In this document: positions 59,719 through 64,000 of the stretch, in pieces
Numbering within the stretch: position 1 is the stretch's first letter
Layout of the letters: each line of letters opens with the position of its first letter
Source: an uncultured Eubacteriales bacterium
GTDB taxonomy: Bacteria; Bacillota; Clostridia; Christensenellales; Aristaeellaceae
Length of the DNA: 64,000 nt
Direction of reading: 5' to 3'
Assembly: GCA_902801765.1 (NCBI GenBank)
Contig: CADCJO010000002.1
Coordinates: 1-64,000, forward strand
Position numbers and translations under genes: made by a program
Notes under the pieces: generated by a model
The model's database searches: none
The model's input: the letters and a program-made list of their open reading frames with translations, nothing else
Told to the model about the DNA's origin: nothing

Positions 59719-59841
59719 ATGATCAGAACTGTGTCTGCGGGCAGAAGAATTCGGTTGTCATCCTTGTCCGGCATGAGGCTTTTTTTGCGTGCCATTTTTT
59801 CGATCAAAACAAATACATCATACGGGAGGTACTTTTTATGA
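59719..59841 (+). CDS. Possible 40-aa leader ORF, tentative
   Basis: ATG at 59719 preceded by AAAGGAAGGTACTTGCCGT. The peptide begins MIRTVSAGRRIRLSSLSGMR and is basic and mildly hydrophobic. Its TGA overlaps the next ATG in ATGA, as with coupled genes. It may be a regulatory leader peptide or chance; no homologue is recognised. Confidence 0.3.
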   Translation: MIRTVSAGRRIRLSSLSGMRLFLRAIFSIKTNTSYGRYFL

Positions 59842-60911
59842 CCAATCGGATCGCTGTGCTGGGCGGCAGCTTCAATCCGCCCACGGTGGCCCATCTGCGG
59901 CTGATGCAGGCGGGCATGAATGCTATCGACGCCTGCGCGGGCATCTTTGTGCCCACCGGCTATGAATATGTCGCCAAGAAAATGCGCAAGCAGCATTGCG
60001 CTGAAGACGTGCTGAGCGAAAGCCTGCGCGTGGAAATGCTGGAAAGCTTCCGCGAAGAGGATGACCGCATTGTGGTCAGTCAGGTGCGGCTCATCCGGGA
60101 CGACATCAGCTTTGACTACGATATGCTCTGTGCTCTCCAGGAGGATTATCCGGACAGCGAACTGTACTTCATCATCGGCAGCGACAAGCTGTATCCGCTG
60201 CCCCGCTGGTATTGCGTGAATGAGCTGCTGGCCCGCTTCCGCGTGCTGGTGGGCAAACGCAGCGCGGATGACATCGAAAGGATCAAAGAGATCAAGCCCT
60301 ATCTGGCTGACCACTGGGATGCCTTCACCGTGTTTTCCGCACCGGAGGAAATCAGCGAAATCAGCTCCACCCTGTTCCGCGAACGGCTGCACCGCGGCGA
60401 CGATTCCGCGCGCGAGCTGGTCACGCCCGCCGTGTGGCAGCTGATGCAGAACGCTGGAAAGGAACCGATGAACAGCATCACCAATTTCCATGAGGAAGGG
60501 TATACCTTCCTGAGCAATTTCTTTGAAGCGCCCGTCACCTTTGACGGCCTGACCTATGGCAGCGCCGAAGCGGCCTTCCAGGCCCAGAAGTGCCTGACGG
60601 AGGAAGAAAAGCTGCCCTTCACCGAAGCCCGTCCCAGCAGGAGCAAGGGCATGGGCAGGCGCGTGAAGCTGCGGCCCGACTGGGAGCAGGTGAAGGTCGG
60701 GCTGATGGAGGAAATCGTGCGGGCGAAATTCACCCAAAACGAAGACCTGAAGCAGCGCCTGCTCGCCACCGGCGATAAGCGGCTGGCGGAAGGCAACACC
60801 TGGGGCGATACCTTCTGGGGCGTCGATCTGCGCAGCGGCCGCGGCGAAAACCATCTGGGCCGCATCCTGATGCGCGTACGCGACGAACTGAAGGAAAACA
60901 CAGAAGCATAA
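59838..60911 (+). CDS. NadD-like nucleotidyltransferase fused to a NADAR domain
   Basis: 357 residues from the ATG at 59838 (CGGGAGGTACTTTTT upstream). Residues 1-~205 are a NadD/NMNAT-type adenylyltransferase: VLGGSFNPPTVAHLRLMQAG (HxGH-type motif), YFIIGSDKLYPLPRW, and EISEISSTLFRERL (the ISSTxxR motif). Residues ~215-351 are a NADAR (YbiA-like) domain: GYTFLSNFFEAPVTFDGLTY, GSAEAAFQAQKC, VGLMEEIVRAKFTQNEDLKQ, RLLATGDKRLAE and NHLGRILMRVRDEL. NADAR proteins act on N-glycosidic or ADP-ribose-linked substrates. One chain therefore couples NAD synthesis chemistry with NAD/ADP-ribose processing. Followed by a terminator; monocistronic. Confidence 0.9.
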   Translation: MTNRIAVLGGSFNPPTVAHLRLMQAGMNAIDACAGIFVPTGYEYVAKKMRKQHCAEDVLSESLRVEMLESFREEDDRIVVSQVRLIRDDISFDYDMLCALQEDYPDSELYFIIGSDKLYPLPRWYCVNELLARFRVLVGKRSADDIERIKEIKPYLADHWDAFTVFSAPEEISEISSTLFRERLHRGDDSARELVTPAVWQLMQNAGKEPMNSITNFHEEGYTFLSNFFEAPVTFDGLTYGSAEAAFQAQKCLTEEEKLPFTEARPSRSKGMGRRVKLRPDWEQVKVGLMEEIVRAKFTQNEDLKQRLLATGDKRLAEGNTWGDTFWGVDLRSGRGENHLGRILMRVRDELKENTEA

Positions 60912-60925
60912 TTTCCCAAAAACAG

Positions 60926-60953
60926 CAGGGGCCGAACAGGCCCCTGTTTTTTC
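60926..60953 (+). terminator. Intrinsic terminator of the NadD-NADAR gene
   Basis: CAGGGGCC-GAACA-GGCCCCTG followed by T6. Confidence 0.92.
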
Positions 60954-60968
60954 ATGCCTATGTGTTGA

Positions 60969-61604
60969 TCACTTTTCGTTGTATGGGTCATAAATCGGTT
61001 CCGGATACCAGGGCAGAGGACGGGGACAGCAGGAGGGCTCCGGCCGTCCAACGGCGCAGGGGGCGATGAGATAGCCCTCGATGCATACCTCCAGCGGCAC
61101 GTCGCAACGGGTACAATCGCAGGGACAGGACCGTCCGGCCAGGCGGACAGCGGCCTGCACCATCGGCTGCCCGCGCCAGCATTCGCAAGCGGGAGTGATG
61201 CAGCGCAGGCGCAGCTCCTCCTGAATTTCCGTTGAAACGGTATACACGCAGCCGTTCCCGTCCCGCACCCGCAGGGTCAGGGGAATGGTCACCAGCAGGG
61301 TCTTTCCCCAGCGATCCCGGCAGGGCGCTTCCTCCCAGCAGGGGGCATAGCAGGAAGCGGCTTCCAGCACCGTGAAGGGCGGCTGGGCCTGCTCGGGCAG
61401 AGCGTTCAGGCTGACGGGATAGCAGGCGCGGCGGCGGTACACCCGGCCGCTGGCCAGAATGCGCTGCATCAGGTATTCCCCGCAGGGCTGGGGCGGCGCG
61501 CAGTCCGGCCTGTCCTGCGGACGGGAGCAGCAGGGGGATGGTCTTTCAGCGGGCCGAGGTGCGGGGCGCCCGCACCCGCAGCCTCCGCGGCGATCGTCTT
61601 TCAT
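60969..61604 (-). CDS. Cysteine-rich hypothetical protein (22 Cys in 211 aa)
   Basis: 211 residues with about 22 cysteines. They sit in an N-terminal Cys/Pro/Arg region (GGCGCGRPAPRP, PSPCCSRPQDRPDC), a middle part with more regular beta-like sequence (GKTLLVTIPLTLRVRDGNGC, VYTVSTEIQEELRLRC), and a C-terminal cluster (GRSCPCDCTRCDVPLEVC, PEPSCCPRPLPWYPEPIYDP). No signal peptide or helix. GGGGAGGATTCCATC precedes the ATG. The composition recalls spore-coat or exosporium proteins, or metal-binding proteins, but I recognise no family. Confidence 0.75.
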   Translation of the reverse strand: MKDDRRGGCGCGRPAPRPAERPSPCCSRPQDRPDCAPPQPCGEYLMQRILASGRVYRRRACYPVSLNALPEQAQPPFTVLEAASCYAPCWEEAPCRDRWGKTLLVTIPLTLRVRDGNGCVYTVSTEIQEELRLRCITPACECWRGQPMVQAAVRLAGRSCPCDCTRCDVPLEVCIEGYLIAPCAVGRPEPSCCPRPLPWYPEPIYDPYNEK

Positions 61605-61666
61605 GATGGAATCCTCCCTTCCAAAGGGTTCTCATCCATCTTATGCAGCAAAGATATAATTCGTGT

Positions 61667-62851
61667 TTACTCTGCAATGCCGTTGTCCGCGCAGGCGATG
61701 GGGCGTCCGAAGGCGTCATAGAGGATGGCCATGTCGAATTTACCGTCGTGCCAGACACGCTTTTTGCGCCAGGTCAGATTGGTGCTCGCGGTGGTTTCGC
61801 CGCTGCCGATCACATACTGCCCGCCGGACGGCAGGGTCACGTCCGGCAGCGCAAGCAGATCGTTGCCTTTGGTGGAGTAAATGGTGAAGTCTGACAGGCT
61901 GAAAGCTTCGATGCCTGTGTTTGAAATGGTCACCGTATCCTGCGCTGTGTCGATGGACAAACGAACATTTTCCATCCGCGCGGGCACGCCCTGCCACGCC
62001 ACATCCTCTATGGACACTTCACCGCCGGAAAGCGTAAACAGCGCCGCGTCATGAAATTCCTGAGAAACATAAACCTGACAGCCGATTTTGTCCAGCTGTC
62101 GGACAGTGGAATTGGCGGGGGTGTCGGGTTCCTCGGCGGTGCTGGTCAGGATGATGGCCGCTTTGGGCCGCACGGCTTCCAGAAAATCCTTGGAGGTAGC
62201 TTTACTGTCGCCGTGGTGACCGACCTTCAGCAGGTCACAGGGAGTCAGCACGCCCGCGTCCAGCAGCTCGTATTCTTCCTCCTCCTTCATGTCACCGGCC
62301 AGCAGGATGCTGCCCTGGGGCGAATCAAACCGCAGCACCAGGGAATTGTTGTTTTCGTTGTCCGTGTTGACGGATAAGGGGCCGAGCACGGTCAAGCTTG
62401 CGTCGCTGCCCACCGGAATGACCGCGCCCGCGTCCAGCCAGGTGACTTCCTGTCCGCGTTCCACTGCCGCTAATTTAGCGGGGTGCTTGCTCTCCTTCTG
62501 GTCATAGAAGATCCGGGCGGCGTACCAGGCGTCCACCGCAATAGCGCTCTTTGCCAGCGGCATCAGACCGCCCTGGTGATCCTCATGGCAGTGAGTAAGG
62601 AACACGCCGTTCAGACGCGCAATTCCAAATTGCGAGAGCGCTGCTTCCAGTGCGGGCCAGGTCTGTTCATAACCCGTGTCGATGAGATAGGCATTGCCGC
62701 CGTACAGCAGCAGCATGCAGTCCGCCTTGCCGATGTTCAGGCAAAGCAACTGAACGGAAGCATCGGCGCTTTCTGAAATCACAGCCTGACACCCGGTAAA
62801 GAGGAAGCAAAGGGAAAATACGATACTGAATAATCTTTTCTTCAAAATCAT
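61667..62851 (-). CDS. ComEC-like metallo-beta-lactamase lipoprotein with lamin-tail domain
   Basis: 394 residues. Lipoprotein signal (RLFSIVFSLCFLFTGC). A metallo-beta-lactamase domain of the extracellular ComEC C-terminal type follows: LNIGKADCMLLLYGGNAYLI, then the zinc motif LTHCHEDHQGG, LLAGDMKEEEE and LLKVGHHGDSKATS. Residues ~290-390 form a lamin-tail-like beta domain (VTISNTGIEAFSLSDFTIYS, LPSGGQYVIGSGE). The combination suggests a surface-tethered DNA-processing hydrolase. The ATG at 62851 has AAAGGAGG only 3 nt away; a TTG two codons downstream (62845) has better spacing. Confidence 0.87.
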   Translation of the reverse strand: MILKKRLFSIVFSLCFLFTGCQAVISESADASVQLLCLNIGKADCMLLLYGGNAYLIDTGYEQTWPALEAALSQFGIARLNGVFLTHCHEDHQGGLMPLAKSAIAVDAWYAARIFYDQKESKHPAKLAAVERGQEVTWLDAGAVIPVGSDASLTVLGPLSVNTDNENNNSLVLRFDSPQGSILLAGDMKEEEEYELLDAGVLTPCDLLKVGHHGDSKATSKDFLEAVRPKAAIILTSTAEEPDTPANSTVRQLDKIGCQVYVSQEFHDAALFTLSGGEVSIEDVAWQGVPARMENVRLSIDTAQDTVTISNTGIEAFSLSDFTIYSTKGNDLLALPDVTLPSGGQYVIGSGETTASTNLTWRKKRVWHDGKFDMAILYDAFGRPIACADNGIAE

Positions 62852-62929
62852 TGACCTCCTTTCGGCAGATTCAGTATAGCACAGGAAGCTTTAAAATAGC
62901 TAAAGATTCCAAAATTTTACGATTTTGCC

Positions 62930-62944
62930 GTGTAAACGTTTCCG
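62930..62944. promoter_or_regulatory. Possible cre (CcpA) site
   Basis: GTGTAAACGTTTCCG matches the core of the cre consensus WTGNAANCGNWNNCW except for both outer W positions. It lies 36 nt before the start at 62980, between divergent genes. Confidence 0.35.
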
Positions 62945-62979
62945 ATTCAGGACATACTGAACCCATGGAGGTGATTGAA

Positions 62980-64000
62980 ATGAATCATGGAACCTGGGAT
63001 AAAATCCGGGTGGTGCAGTACGGCTGCGGCAAAATGGGCCGCATCATCCTGCGGTATCTGCTGGACAAAGGCGCGCAGGTCGTCGGCGCGATTGACATGA
63101 ATGAAAGCATCATCGACAAAGACATCGGTGAAATCGCCGGTCTGCATCGGGAAACGGGCATCAAAGTCCGCCGCGATCCCGACACCGTGCTGGACAATTG
63201 CGACGCGGACATTGCCGTGCTGGCGCTGCAGAGCTTTCTGCCGTATATGCACAAACCCATTCTGGAATGCGTGACCCGGGGCGTCAGCGTGATCACCACG
63301 TCGGAGGAAGCGCTGTTCCCCTGGACGACTTCGCCCACCGTCACCAACCAATTGGACGCCCTGGCGAAGGAAATGGGCTGCACCATCGTGGGCAGCGGAA
63401 TGCAGGACGTGTTCTGGGTCAATCTGCCTGCCTGCATTGCGGGCGGCGTGCACAGCATCGCGGAGATCGACGGCGCGGTGAGCTACAACGTGGAGGATTA
63501 CGGCATCGCTCTGGCGAAGGCCCATGGCGTGGGCCTGACGCCCGAGGAGTTTGAGCGTGACATCGCCCACAGCCTGAGCGTGCCCGCTTACGTGTGGAAC
63601 AGCAACGAAGCGCTGTGCATGAAACTGGGCTTGAGCGTGGAGCAGATGAAGCAGAAGGCTGTGCCGGTATTCAGCGACCACGACGTGCGCAGCGAAACGA
63701 TGGGGGAGACCATCCCGAAGGGCAAGGCCATCGGCATGAGCGCTGTGGTGACTGCCATCACCCATCAGGGCATCGTGGTGGAAACCCAGTGCATCGGCAA
63801 AATCTATGAGGAGGGCGAAGGCGACCTGTGCGATTTCACCATCCATGGCGAGCCCGACGTCCATTTCTCCGTCGGGAAACCCGACACCGTAGCCCACACC
63901 TGCGCCACCATCGTCAATCGCATCCCCGATGTGCTATCAGCGCCCGCAGGCTTCGTTACTATGGATAAGCTGCCCTTTGCCCGTTATCTGCCCTACCCCA
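62980..64000 (+). CDS. DapB-like NAD(P)H dehydrogenase (2,4-diaminopentanoate dehydrogenase type), partial
   Basis: 340 residues visible, running off the window. ATG at 62980 with GGAGGTGATTGAA upstream. The N-terminal Rossmann segment KIRVVQYGCGKMGRIILRYL and VVGAIDMNESIIDKDIGE is followed by DADIAVLALQSFLPYMHKPI, SVITTSEEALFPWTTSP and TIVGSGMQDVFWVNLPACIA. This layout fits dihydrodipicolinate-reductase-like enzymes such as 2,4-diaminopentanoate dehydrogenase of ornithine fermentation, not the shorter biosynthetic DapB. The substrate is not certain without the neighbouring ornithine genes, which would lie beyond the window. Confidence 0.8.
   Translation, partial: MNHGTWDKIRVVQYGCGKMGRIILRYLLDKGAQVVGAIDMNESIIDKDIGEIAGLHRETGIKVRRDPDTVLDNCDADIAVLALQSFLPYMHKPILECVTRGVSVITTSEEALFPWTTSPTVTNQLDALAKEMGCTIVGSGMQDVFWVNLPACIAGGVHSIAEIDGAVSYNVEDYGIALAKAHGVGLTPEEFERDIAHSLSVPAYVWNSNEALCMKLGLSVEQMKQKAVPVFSDHDVRSETMGETIPKGKAIGMSAVVTAITHQGIVVETQCIGKIYEEGEGDLCDFTIHGEPDVHFSVGKPDTVAHTCATIVNRIPDVLSAPAGFVTMDKLPFARYLPYP

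Overview
The window reads as one stretch of a GC-rich Bacillota chromosome of the class Clostridia. The evidence is the rpmH-rnpA-yidD-yidC-jag cluster, a TIGR03960 radical SAM/DUF2344/RNase G trio, miaB-ylbF-mutS-mutL in Bacillus-like order, a tandem glycine riboswitch in front of an AGCS symporter, pyruvate phosphate dikinase, indolepyruvate:ferredoxin oxidoreductase and a clostripain-family peptidase. An uncultured gut or rumen Christensenellales-like lineage is a guess. I see no rRNA, tRNA, CRISPR array, prophage or transposase gene.

Layout. 1-14.3 kb is almost all minus strand: a glycerophosphodiesterase, ppdK, the rpmH-to-jag cluster, an alr-membrane protein-rsmD-coaD-coiled-coil operon, iorAB and a secreted SH3 protein. 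14.5-17.5 kb (plus) holds an intracellular GH10 enzyme and glyA, separated by a multi-hairpin repeat. 17.6-33.6 kb (minus) has glf, argH, a metallophosphoesterase, two MATE transporters, a degenerate LytM protein, a ferritin-like protein, the riboswitch-controlled symporter, and a compact chain MATE-miaA-lyase-DUF5655-SDR in which neighbours overlap by 4 nt and the last gene is frameshifted. 33.7-46.1 kb (plus) is an RNA/DNA maintenance block: radical SAM pair, RNase G, miaB, ylbF, gtrA, mutS, mutL, then a PrsA-like foldase. 46.6-53.8 kb (minus) has an ABCG-type exporter pair with an unusual repeat loop, then cdaA-cdaR-membrane protein-rsmF. 54-64 kb has a membrane-anchored clostripain, a flavodoxin-like reductase, nagB, a NadD-NADAR fusion, a cysteine-rich protein, a ComEC-like lipoprotein and a truncated DapB-like dehydrogenase.

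The most unusual content is between genes. (1) A ~400-446 bp multi-hairpin element occurs three times (partial at 1-99; 15769-16163; 57153-57598). Its arms differ between copies in a compensatory way, and two copies show ~18 bp terminal inverted repeats. (2) Five intergenic inverted repeats (about 7.3, 11.1, 20.2, 28.2 and 44.6 kb) have arms built from tandem 7-mers of three sequence types. (3) Two ~140 bp elements with 14 bp inverted ends lie at 4.0 and 37.5 kb. (4) A ~290 bp run of consecutive hairpins between nagB and the NadD-NADAR gene is bracketed by identical 30 bp terminator hairpins. (5) A three-unit repeat at 46.2-46.6 kb encloses a 49-residue zinc-ribbon-like ORF. The best protein candidates for new biology are the NadD-NADAR fusion and the ~27-residue repeat domain in the ABC permease.
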